From: Nitrospira sp.
GTDB taxonomy: Bacteria; Nitrospirota; Nitrospiria; Nitrospirales; Nitrospiraceae
NCBI GenBank assembly: GCA_025363325.1
Contig: JANYEF010000113.1
Location: 1 to 8,400 of the forward strand
Direction: 5' to 3'
Length of the DNA stretch: 8,400 bases
Shown here: positions 1 through 5,538 of the stretch, one piece after another
How the letters are laid out: the number at the start of each line of letters is the position of its first letter
Position numbering within the stretch: the first letter of the stretch is position 1
Position numbers and translations under genes: made by a program
Notes under the pieces: generated by a model
What the model saw: the letters and a program-made list of their open reading frames with translations, nothing else
What the model was told of the DNA's origin: nothing
Database searches by the model: none

Positions 1-31
1 AGCGCATAGTCAGATGAGAGATGGTAATCAT
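1..31 (-). CDS. ABC transporter ATP-binding protein, N-terminal fragment (YbbA/LolD-like)
   Basis: Only the first ten codons are in the window, reading MITISHLTMR leftward from an ATG at 31-29 and running off the edge. The pattern Met-Ile-x-Ile-x-x-Leu-Thr is how many ABC-transporter ATPase subunits begin. The gene diverges from a TesA-type esterase, which matches the known ybbA-tesA arrangement, where YbbA is the ATPase of an ABC exporter. A GGGAG lies at 49-45 on the minus strand, 13 bases from the ATG, which is slightly far for a ribosome binding site. A TATAAT lies at 80-75 upstream. The identification rests on ten residues plus synteny, so it is tentative; no Walker motif is visible. Confidence 0.45.
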   Translation of the reverse strand, partial: MITISHLTMR

Positions 32-74
32 GTTATCGGTCGGGCTCCCACAGTATCGTCTACCTGAAGGCAAT

Positions 75-82
75 ATTATACT
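75..82. promoter_or_regulatory. Candidate -10 elements in the divergent intergenic region
   Basis: Bases 75-80 read TATAAT on the minus strand, a perfect sigma-70 -10 hexamer. It would start transcription near 68, giving a leader of about 37 bases before the leftward ABC ATPase gene. The same AT-rich patch gives TATACT at 77-82 on the plus strand, which would start transcription next to the esterase start codons at 85 and 91. No convincing -35 hexamer is seen at 16-18 bases on either strand, so this is a candidate only. Confidence 0.3.
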
Positions 83-84
83 GA

Positions 85-843
85 ATGATCATGCGCCGCT
101 CATGGATTCTCACAAAACTATTTTCCTGCCTCTGCTTCTCCTTGCTCCTCCTCTGTGAGAATGCCCGAGGCAGTGTGCTCGCCGCTCAATCCTCGTCGTC
201 GAGCACCCCCTACGAGGGCGTGGGATCACAGCCGGGACCGAAGGCGACAGCGCTACCGGACCGACCGAAGAGGCCTGTCTCCAGCGAACGGCCACGCATC
301 GTCGCCTTCGGCAACAGCCTGACGGCCGGCTTAGGTGTGGCACCGGATCAATCGTATCCCGCTCACCTGCAACGGACATTGGACGCAGCGGGCTATGCCT
401 ATCGGGTCATGAACGCGGGGGTCAGCGGTGAGACGACCGCCGGCGGAGCCCGAAGAGTCTCCTGGGTCCTGAACAGCAAGCCGGCAATCGTCATTCTGGA
501 GCTCGGCGGCAACGATGGGCTCCGCGGCCTCAGTCTCCAAGAGACGAAAGCCAATCTCGAACGGATCATTCAGCAACTCCAACAGGCCTCGGTCACCGTC
601 CTGTTAGCGGGGATGAAACTCCCTCCGAACTATGGAGCGGACTATACCGGGGGGTTTGAGGTGCTCTATCAGGCCTTGGCGAAGCGATATCACTTGACGC
701 TGATTCCATTTTTTCTCGATGGTGTGGCCGGCTCATCCTCACTCAATCAGGCCGACGGCATTCATCCGACGGGAGAAGGCTATCGCCTGATTGTCGAGCG
801 GGTCTTCCCAACGCTTGAGCCGCTGCTGGAGCGAAACCGGTGA
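85..843 (+). CDS. Exported SGNH/GDSL hydrolase, TesA-like arylesterase
   Basis: Predicted serine esterase or lysophospholipase/thioesterase of the SGNH superfamily, acting in the periplasm. Of its 252 residues, about 1-34 form a signal peptide (basic MRRSW start, hydrophobic core 7-23, likely cleavage after the VLA or LAA near 33-34). A low-complexity Ser/Pro linker (36-68) follows, then the catalytic domain. Block I is GNSL at 76-79 with nucleophile Ser78. Block II is in VSGETT with oxyanion Gly115. Block III is GGND at 141-144 with Asn143. Block V is DGIHP at 224-228 with Asp224 and His227, so the catalytic residues are complete. The usual Asp of GDSL is Asn77 here. Met3 (base 91) is an equally possible start; an AAGG at 67-70 sits 14 bases from base 85. 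It is the first gene of a pair with the downstream membrane methyltransferase-like gene. The true substrate cannot be read from sequence. Confidence 0.9.
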   Translation: MIMRRSWILTKLFSCLCFSLLLLCENARGSVLAAQSSSSSTPYEGVGSQPGPKATALPDRPKRPVSSERPRIVAFGNSLTAGLGVAPDQSYPAHLQRTLDAAGYAYRVMNAGVSGETTAGGARRVSWVLNSKPAIVILELGGNDGLRGLSLQETKANLERIIQQLQQASVTVLLAGMKLPPNYGADYTGGFEVLYQALAKRYHLTLIPFFLDGVAGSSSLNQADGIHPTGEGYRLIVERVFPTLEPLLERNR

Positions 844-851
844 TGGCGGTC

Positions 852-858
852 AAGGAGG
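852..858 (+). promoter_or_regulatory. Strong Shine-Dalgarno AAGGAGG deciding the start of the downstream gene
   Basis: AAGGAGG lies between the esterase stop (841-843) and the next reading frame. A GTG at 869 is in frame and 10 bases downstream, an acceptable spacing. A second GTG at 878 is 19 bases away and the first ATG at 893 is 34 bases away; the ATG has only a purine-rich GAGAGAG immediately upstream, which is too close to work well. The site therefore favours GTG 869 as the start. Confidence 0.6.
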
Positions 859-868
859 CTGCCCGACA

Positions 869-2449
869 GTGCCTGTTGTGACAGAGAGAGCCATGAGCAA
901 GACTGCTCCGAACAACGCATTGTCTTCGCCACAGCAGGGACAACTCGTGCTGTACATAACCGTCACGATCACCGGCGCAGCGGTGATGATTCTCGAACTG
1001 CTCGGCACGCGGATCATCGGCCCGTTTTATGGGGTCAGCCTGTACGTCTGGTCGTCGCTGATCGCCGTCACCTTGATTGCCCTGGCCTTGGGCTACTTCC
1101 TCGGGGGATTGATCGCCGATCGATTTCCGGCAGTCCGTCTAGCTCACATCATGCTGATTTCTGCCTTCACGACCGTGACCATCCCATTTCTGACGGGGCC
1201 GATTCTCCGTGCGACCGATTCACTCGGCCTTCGGGCGGGCGCTTTCGTGAGCGCGCTCTTGCTCTTCACGCTGCCGTTGACGGCACTGGCAATGGTGGGG
1301 CCCTATGTGATCAAGCGCGCGACGCGCAACTTGAGCGGGGTGGGCACTGCCGCCGGGTCTGTTTATGCCATCAGCACGGTCGGCAGCGTGGTGGGAACCG
1401 TACTATTGGGATTTTTCCTGTTACCGATGTTTGGAACCAGGGCGATCATTTTCTCACTCAGTCTCCTGCTCGGCGTCCTTGCCATCCTGGTCGCCTGGTT
1501 TGAACCATCCGCAGGCGCGCGTCTCCGATCCGTCTGGTTGGTCGTGGCGATCTGCGTGGTCATCGGCATCCTGGCCACGTCTGGGCTTTCCTTCTCTCGG
1601 AATTCGGTGAAAGGATTCACGGTCCACTCCGAAGCCGAAAGCATCTACGGCTGGGTGCGCGTGGTGGACGATGAACGGCGAGGCTTCCGCCTGATGCTCT
1701 CCGATGCATCGATAATCAGTGCGGTACACATCAAAGAAGATCGAAGCCTGCTGGCATATCAAGAGATCTTGGGCCTGCTCCCCGCGATTCATCCTGAGGC
1801 AGCGCGAGCCTTGCTGATTGGCCTGGGCGGTGGACAGGTCGCGCGGGATCTCAAATCGAAAGGCATCGTAACCGACACAATCGAAATCGATCCGGCCGTC
1901 GCAGATGCCGCCCGACAACATTTTCATTTCCAGCCCACAGGTCGATTTATCGTCGGCGACGCACGCTATGAGATCAAGAATCTCGCGACCCGCTACGATT
2001 TCATCATTCACGATTGCTTCACCGGTGGGTCCGAACCGACGCACCTTTTAAGCCAAGAAATGCTCGCATCCCTTCGATCGTTGTTGAGCGATCGAGGTAT
2101 CCTCGCCCTCAACTACGTGGGATTTACAAGCGGGGAAGGATCGGATGCGGTCGCCGCCGTGCATCAGACACTCAAGAGTGTGTTCCCTCAGGTACGCGTC
2201 TTCATCACGGACAAGAGAGAGTTCACTGATTTCGTGTTTCTGGCGTCGGAGGAGCCAATCTACCTAAATCCCGACAGCGAGGATCGCCGCGTGCGATGGC
2301 TGCTCGATCATGAACACACGATCCTCAGCAACGAGAGCTTCACGATTACGGACGACTACAATCCGATGGAGAGCCGTCAAGTCCGCAAGTCAGAATCCTA
2401 CCGGAAGTATTTTCTCGAACGTATCGCCTTCGAACTGCTGCTGCGCTAG
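869..2449 (+). CDS. Membrane protein fused to a spermidine-synthase-like methyltransferase domain
   Basis: A two-part protein of 526 residues from GTG 869 (518 if ATG 893 is used). The N-terminal part carries about seven hydrophobic helices, roughly residues 25-46, 56-83, 93-113, 125-148, 165-189, 191-211 and 220-242. The C-terminal part is a Rossmann-type fold of the spermidine synthase family: motif I LLIGLGGGQV (315-324), the acidic ribose-binding loop EIDP (339-342), GDAR (363-366), YDFIIHD (376-382), and a final DDYNP (495-499) typical of these membrane-fused proteins. Canonical SpeE has GGGDGG in motif I and an Asp-Ser/Thr-x-Asp-Pro active-site loop. Here these read GGGQVA and DCFTGG, so true aminopropyl transfer is doubtful. 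The soluble domain could bind S-adenosylmethionine or a decarboxylated form. The gene sits 25 bases after the esterase and is probably in its operon. A hairpin-forming repeat lies just after the stop. Family assignment is firm; function is unknown. Confidence 0.85.
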   Translation: MPVVTERAMSKTAPNNALSSPQQGQLVLYITVTITGAAVMILELLGTRIIGPFYGVSLYVWSSLIAVTLIALALGYFLGGLIADRFPAVRLAHIMLISAFTTVTIPFLTGPILRATDSLGLRAGAFVSALLLFTLPLTALAMVGPYVIKRATRNLSGVGTAAGSVYAISTVGSVVGTVLLGFFLLPMFGTRAIIFSLSLLLGVLAILVAWFEPSAGARLRSVWLVVAICVVIGILATSGLSFSRNSVKGFTVHSEAESIYGWVRVVDDERRGFRLMLSDASIISAVHIKEDRSLLAYQEILGLLPAIHPEAARALLIGLGGGQVARDLKSKGIVTDTIEIDPAVADAARQHFHFQPTGRFIVGDARYEIKNLATRYDFIIHDCFTGGSEPTHLLSQEMLASLRSLLSDRGILALNYVGFTSGEGSDAVAAVHQTLKSVFPQVRVFITDKREFTDFVFLASEEPIYLNPDSEDRRVRWLLDHEHTILSNESFTITDDYNPMESRQVRKSESYRKYFLERIAFELLLR

Positions 2450-2462
2450 GCGGGTTGAATCA

Positions 2463-2504
2463 GAGTTCGAGGTGTCGAAACTTCGAACCTCAAGCTCGAA
2501 CCTC
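2463..2504. repeat. Cluster of short direct and inverted repeats
   Basis: TCGAACCTC occurs at 2483-2491 and again at 2496-2504. The related inverse GAGTTCGAGGT lies at 2463-2473. Within it, GAGGT (2469-2473) pairs with ACCTC (2487-2491), and TCGA (2475-2478) pairs with TCGA (2483-2486), making a nine-pair stem with one bulged G and a four-base loop. It starts 14 bases after the stop of the membrane gene, so it may act as an RNA 3' end or be a REP-like intergenic repeat. No T-run follows, so it is not a standard intrinsic terminator. Confidence 0.5.
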
Positions 2505-2572
2505 GCGTCGGCCTTTCTCGCCTGTCTCGCGCCCAACGACAGCGAATCACAGTGGATAAGCTGCACGTGTTC

Positions 2573-2767
2573 TTATTCCATCCAGATAATAGTCAAGCCC
2601 GTGGCTTGTGCCGCGTCGCGCTGTGTGGCGTGGCCGGTGATGAAGGGAATCGTCAGTCCTGAGGCGGCTTGGAACATGACTGCTGACGCAATGTGCAGGG
2701 CGTCGAGCGTTCTCACATCCGTTTTCTGGACCAGATCCCGGCTTGCTGGAGGACTTGCTCGCGCACC
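2573..2767 (-). pseudogene. PIN-domain (VapC-like) protein, C-terminal remnant
   Basis: Read leftward, 64 codons are open from a TGA at 2770-2768 down to a TAA at 2575-2573. The segment contains LVQKTDV, then VRTLDALHIASAVMF, then ITGHATQRDAAQATGL and a final IIWME. The DALHIASA block is the hallmark third acidic site of PIN-domain ribonucleases, as in VapC toxins, and the closing strand-helix also fits. The usual Asp of the fourth site (VTFD or TxD) is replaced by TGH. The N-terminal half with the first catalytic Asp is absent, and no start codon with a ribosome site is present. An adjacent open stretch in another minus frame (codons from about 2820 to 2722, containing FLHEGGDEVREQVLQQAG) has PIN-like helical character and may be the frameshifted upstream part. 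No VapB-type antitoxin was recognised nearby. The piece is almost certainly non-functional. Confidence 0.65.
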
Positions 2768-2922
2768 TCATCACCACCTTCGTGAAGGAAGACTGCCTGT
2801 GCCTCATCAATCCATTCTCCTCAGTCTGATTCCATTTCACAGATGCGATATGCGCTCTGCCGCACATACGATTTTGGCTACACTCCTTTCCCTCGGCCAT
2901 GTCTGGTCAGTCAACGATCTCA

Positions 2923-2945
2923 ACCTCCTTCAAGGGAAAGGAGGT
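2923..2945 (-). terminator. Perfect 8-bp hairpin downstream of the leftward operon
   Basis: ACCTCCTT (2923-2930) and AAGGAGGT (2938-2945) form a perfect 8-bp stem with a seven-base loop, beginning about 48 bases beyond the stop of the last leftward gene. Position and symmetry fit an RNA 3'-end structure for that operon. It lacks a T-run on the minus strand, so it is at best a weak intrinsic terminator. The stem contains an exact Shine-Dalgarno-like sequence on both strands, but no gene starts at the right distance from either. Confidence 0.35.
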
Positions 2946-2992
2946 GCGACCGCTGTCATCGACAGGCTCAGACGAGGGAGAAAGAAGAGGGA

Positions 2993-3292
2993 CTATGCGA
3001 AGGGGGGCGCACGCGATGGCGGCTGAACAGTGAGGACAGCACTGATCTGTGGTTTGAGGAACTCCTGCTCTATGAGATCGACTGGTTCACTAGGAATGAG
3101 GTGGGCCGAGGTTCCCTCACCCACATCGGCTGCCATACAGAGCCACGAGCAGAGTACGGTGGCATGGGTGGTGGCGTCATGATGCGCATGCTGGGCAGCA
3201 TGGGCTGTCAGCTGCGGGTACGCGACAGCGCTCAGCAGGACGAGCCATGCTGCCAATACCCCAACGGCGAGTCGTTGCATCACATTCTTCAT
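2993..3292 (-). CDS. Small exported His-rich protein with CxxxC motif, copy 2
   Basis: A 99-residue protein of unknown function and last gene of the leftward operon. It has an N-terminal hydrophobic segment (about 8-24) with a probable signal peptidase site near 25-33. A His-rich stretch follows (His31, 35, 37, 38, 43), then TVLCSWLC with Cys48 and Cys52, an acidic/hydrophobic tail, and SRAPP at 93-97. Cys48 and Cys52 are its only cysteines. It is a paralogue of the first gene of the operon (5118-5423), with His31, His35, His38, His43, Cys48, Cys52 and SRAPP at the same residue numbers. The Cys-x3-Cys plus clustered His suggests binding of a metal such as copper, or a thiol substrate for the neighbouring thioredoxin; both are inferences. 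The ATG is six bases after the thioredoxin stop with no clear ribosome site, which suggests translational coupling. Confidence 0.7.
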   Translation of the reverse strand: MKNVMQRLAVGVLAAWLVLLSAVAYPQLTAHAAQHAHHDATTHATVLCSWLCMAADVGEGTSAHLIPSEPVDLIEQEFLKPQISAVLTVQPPSRAPPFA

Positions 3293-3298
3293 AGATCG

Positions 3299-3853
3299 TT
3301 ATCGAAGATCCGCTGCCTTGACCGGCTCCTGTTTCTGAATCCGCGCGACGGTTTCCTCAATCTTCTGTTCGGTGAGCAGGCCGCCCTTGATGTATTCCTG
3401 CACGCGCCCCTCTTGATCGATGAACACGGTCACGGGTAGCCCGAACACCCCGAATTGATTTGCCACCTTGTTGTCGCGATCCATCAAGACCGGAAACGTG
3501 TGACCGTACTGCTTGATGTGCTCGCGCACTTTGGCGTCGTCCTCCAATTCGTTGACGGCGAGGACTACGAAGCCTTTGTCACGCAGCCTGTCATAAATCT
3601 TTTGCATGGCCGGCATTTCGGTCGTGCAGGGCTTGCACCAAGTGGCCCAGAAGTTCACAAGCACGGTTTTGCCACGATACTGGCTCAGGCTCTGCGACTT
3701 GCCCTCCAGGTCGGTCAAGCGAAAATCCTCTGCCTGCATGCCGACCGTCGGGACGCGTGAGCCCATACTCCAGCCGTCGAAGGCGGGCAATCCCACCAAT
3801 GCGACAAGCAGCACAATCACCACAAACACGCTGTTGGTTCTCCTTGGTCGCAT
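3299..3853 (-). CDS. TlpA/ResA-like membrane-anchored thioredoxin
   Basis: A 184-residue thiol-disulfide oxidoreductase facing the periplasm. Residues 7-24 form a single N-terminal hydrophobic anchor or uncleaved signal. The AhpC/TSA-redoxin-type thioredoxin domain starts near 35 (VGMQAEDFRLTDLEGK). The active site is FWATWCKPC with Cys73 and Cys76, and the cis-proline is Pro140 in FGLPVTVFID. These are the only cysteines. Family members usually keep partner cysteines reduced, for example in cytochrome c maturation or in copper-site assembly of oxidases. The start is ATG 3853 because GGAGGAGG (3866-3859) lies five bases before it; reading further upstream would overlap the beta-barrel gene. 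It follows that gene by 29 bases and precedes the small His/Cys protein by six. The His/Cys proteins around it are plausible substrates (inference). Confidence 0.9.
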   Translation of the reverse strand: MRPRRTNSVFVVIVLLVALVGLPAFDGWSMGSRVPTVGMQAEDFRLTDLEGKSQSLSQYRGKTVLVNFWATWCKPCTTEMPAMQKIYDRLRDKGFVVLAVNELEDDAKVREHIKQYGHTFPVLMDRDNKVANQFGVFGLPVTVFIDQEGRVQEYIKGGLLTEQKIEETVARIQKQEPVKAADLR

Positions 3854-3858
3854 GTCAG

Positions 3859-3866
3859 CCTCCTCC
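3859..3866 (-). promoter_or_regulatory. Shine-Dalgarno GGAGGAGG of the thioredoxin gene
   Basis: On the minus strand GGAGGAGG is followed after five bases by ATG 3853. It lies in the 29-base gap after the beta-barrel stop and fixes the thioredoxin start, rejecting the longer open frame that begins at 4015 inside the upstream gene. Confidence 0.8.
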
Positions 3867-3882
3867 GCTTCAACCACTTCGC

Positions 3883-4998
3883 TTACGATGGGTTCAGCAT
3901 TTGAAACGAGCGTGAAAGCCCAAAGATGTAACTGGTTCCCTGCGCCAGACTGTTGTTGGAATCCCTCGCAAATGGGATTTGTGCAAAGAAATAGACCGAC
4001 GTCATGTTCGTCCAACTTGATTCGATGAGCTGTCCCAAGCCGACTTGGAAACCTGGCGTAAAGGCGTAGTAGGTCGATCCCGTGGTTGGCACCGCGCGGT
4101 TTTTAATAGTATCGTCAATCCGCTCCGCCTCACCGGGAAAAGCACCGTCGGCAGGTGTCAAAGAGCGAGAGAGCGAAGAACTGAAATTGTCGTGCACCAG
4201 ATAGCGGTAGTTAACTTGGCCGGTGAGAACCAGCCACGGAGTCGTCACGAGATTCAGCCCGGCATTGAGCATGTATTCGTCGCCAAACAGATAGCCATCG
4301 TTGTTTCGGAACGTGTGCCGGTAACTGGCTGACGCAAATTGATTGAGTCGATGCGGGATCAATTCATAGGTCTGATAAATTGTCGGATTCAACCCGACTT
4401 GCCCCCGACCGAGTTGTGTGGTCGACTCCATGATACCCCCAGCGCTGTCATGAGCATGTGTATTGCCGGATGGGAGATAGATGCCAAATCCCAGCACCAC
4501 CATACTCCGCAGGGTGGGCAACAGATTGTACTTGAGGCCTACACGCATGTCCCCAATCCCATTGGCGGAGAAATTCGTCGAATCACCTTCGCCATTTGCT
4601 CCATCCTCTCCTAGTCCATCGATGTGCTTGTGCGTACGCCACACATACGGGAGCGTGAGTTGTAGCCCAAACCGTTCGGTGAGACCATAATTAAGGTCGA
4701 GCGTCGCCTGCTGCGTAATGGTTCGAGTCTCCTGATGATGATCCAAAATCATATTCCGGTTCGCCTGGTCGAGCCCCGGGATGACCCCATTGGTTCCACT
4801 CAGTAATCGCATCGGTGTGTAATTGTAAATCGCATTGACCGTGAGAAGGCCAACCTGCGGAACCTGCTGTTGAGACCCGATCACGACAAAGCATGTGACG
4901 GATCCGCACGATGCCTGCGCGGTTTGGCAGCCGGGCCACGAGAAGACAACGAGTGCAAGACCGAGAATGAATCCGACTATGAAGCGTTTCCCTGCCAT
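3883..4998 (-). CDS. Putative outer-membrane beta-barrel protein with N-terminal CxxxxC
   Basis: A 371-residue protein with a signal peptide (residues 1-29, cleavage probably after AQA at 27-29). The mature protein begins SCGSVTC, with Cys31 and Cys36 as its only cysteines. The rest is rich in alternating aromatic/polar strands such as LDLNYGLTERFGLQLTLPY, IGDMRVGLKYNLL, LVLTGQVNYRYL and YAFTPGFQVGLG, as in barrels of the MetA-pathway-like transporter/porin group. A conserved-looking DHHQETRT (86-93) and RTHKHID (121-127) bring His87, His88, His123 and His125 near the barrel start, with more His at 171 and 173. I recall similar proteins, with this order of Cys pair, H-x-E-x-R-T and H-x-H followed by GD-x-R, beside TlpA-type redoxins. 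Substrate unknown. The start is ATG 4998; GAAAGGA (5016-5010) lies 11 bases upstream. It is the second gene of the leftward operon, and the thioredoxin starts 29 bases after its stop. Confidence 0.75.
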   Translation of the reverse strand: MAGKRFIVGFILGLALVVFSWPGCQTAQASCGSVTCFVVIGSQQQVPQVGLLTVNAIYNYTPMRLLSGTNGVIPGLDQANRNMILDHHQETRTITQQATLDLNYGLTERFGLQLTLPYVWRTHKHIDGLGEDGANGEGDSTNFSANGIGDMRVGLKYNLLPTLRSMVVLGFGIYLPSGNTHAHDSAGGIMESTTQLGRGQVGLNPTIYQTYELIPHRLNQFASASYRHTFRNNDGYLFGDEYMLNAGLNLVTTPWLVLTGQVNYRYLVHDNFSSSLSRSLTPADGAFPGEAERIDDTIKNRAVPTTGSTYYAFTPGFQVGLGQLIESSWTNMTSVYFFAQIPFARDSNNSLAQGTSYIFGLSRSFQMLNPS

Positions 4999-5117
4999 GA
5001 TAATGTTGGTCCTTTCTCTCTAGAATAATCGTCCCTATCCGCCTGTCTTACAACCCACCAAGTGGATTGTGCGAAAGACGGAATGCGGCCCTGCTGCGAG
5101 CCGATGAGCAACGGAGA

Positions 5118-5423
5118 CTACAGAGAGAAAGACGGAGGGGCGCGGCTGGAAGAAGTCTGGCACGCCTCGATCGAGGGCTGCGCAGAATTGGAGAGCGTGA
5201 TGAAAGCGATAGGGCTGAGTTCGGCCTGAAACGTGACCACCGCCGTATCGAGAACCGTACCGGCGGCACACATCCAGGAGCAGAGCACGGTGCCATGCGT
5301 GGCAGCCTGATGCTGGGCATGGTGCCCGGCATGTTCGACCGACTGTGCCTGAGCCCATCCGCCGACGGACAGGACACAGAGCACGAGGAGGATCGACACG
5401 AATTTGAGGACGGTGTGGTGCAT
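5118..5423 (-). CDS. Small exported His-rich protein with CxxxC motif, copy 1
   Basis: A 101-residue protein of unknown function, first gene of the leftward operon. Residues 5-22 are hydrophobic and AQA at 24-26 is a good signal peptidase site. The mature protein begins with a His cluster (His31, 34, 35, 38, 43) followed by TVLCSWMC (Cys48, Cys52), a hydrophobic middle, Cys88, and SRAPP at 93-97. It aligns without gaps to the small protein at 2993-3292: 15 of 22 residues are identical over 31-52. CSWMC combines two Cys with a Met, and with nearby His it resembles a copper-type ligand set; this is inference. The start is the first ATG after the promoter-like region; no clear Shine-Dalgarno precedes it, and a short inverted repeat (5442-5455) lies 18 bases upstream. 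About 120 bases separate its stop from the beta-barrel start, with no gene seen there. Confidence 0.7.
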   Translation of the reverse strand: MHHTVLKFVSILLVLCVLSVGGWAQAQSVEHAGHHAQHQAATHGTVLCSWMCAAGTVLDTAVVTFQAELSPIAFITLSNSAQPSIEACQTSSSRAPPSFSL

Positions 5424-5441
5424 CAGAAGACGACTCAGTGT

Positions 5442-5455
5442 GATTCGGGCGAATC
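5442..5455 (-). promoter_or_regulatory. Short inverted repeat in the leader of the leftward operon
   Basis: GATTCGGGCGAATC is a near-perfect palindrome (5-bp stem GATTC/GAATC around GGGC), 18 bases before the ATG of the first operon gene. It could be a small RNA hairpin near the ribosome site or an operator. It is short enough to occur by chance. Confidence 0.25.
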
Positions 5456-5511
5456 CTAATAGACGGCGACGAGGCCTGTCAAGCCGGCTACTCGCACCAG
5501 GGCCTCTGCTT

Positions 5512-5517
5512 ATTATA
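5512..5517 (-). promoter_or_regulatory. Candidate -10 element TATAAT for the leftward His/Cys operon
   Basis: The minus strand reads TATAAT at 5517-5512, an exact sigma-70 -10 hexamer in the intergenic region between the operon and secA. It predicts a transcript start near 5505 and a leader of about 80 bases. No good -35 hexamer is found 16-18 bases upstream, so a regulator or an alternative promoter type may be needed. Confidence 0.35.
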
Positions 5518-5538
5518 GGATTCATGGAAAAGATGCTG

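Noticed and set aside
1454..2044. 196-codon minus-strand open frame opposite the methyltransferase domain
   Set aside because: It is antisense to a well-supported domain, has low-complexity charged composition, and matches nothing recognisable.
2547..2900. 117-codon minus-strand open frame in the gap
   Set aside because: It is out of frame with the PIN remnant that it overlaps, and its translation is rich in Arg/Ser/His without any domain; the PIN frame explains the coding signal better.
2310..3026. 238-codon plus-strand open frame across the gap
   Set aside because: It begins inside the methyltransferase gene, its composition is not protein-like, and it runs antisense to the PIN remnant and the end of the last operon gene.
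2843..3439. 198-codon plus-strand open frame
   Set aside because: It is antisense to the small His/Cys gene and the thioredoxin C-terminus, both better supported.
5022..5053. Possible internal promoter before the beta-barrel gene (TATTCT with TTGTAA upstream on the minus strand)
   Set aside because: The spacing is about 20 bases and both hexamers are imperfect, so it is not listed as a feature.
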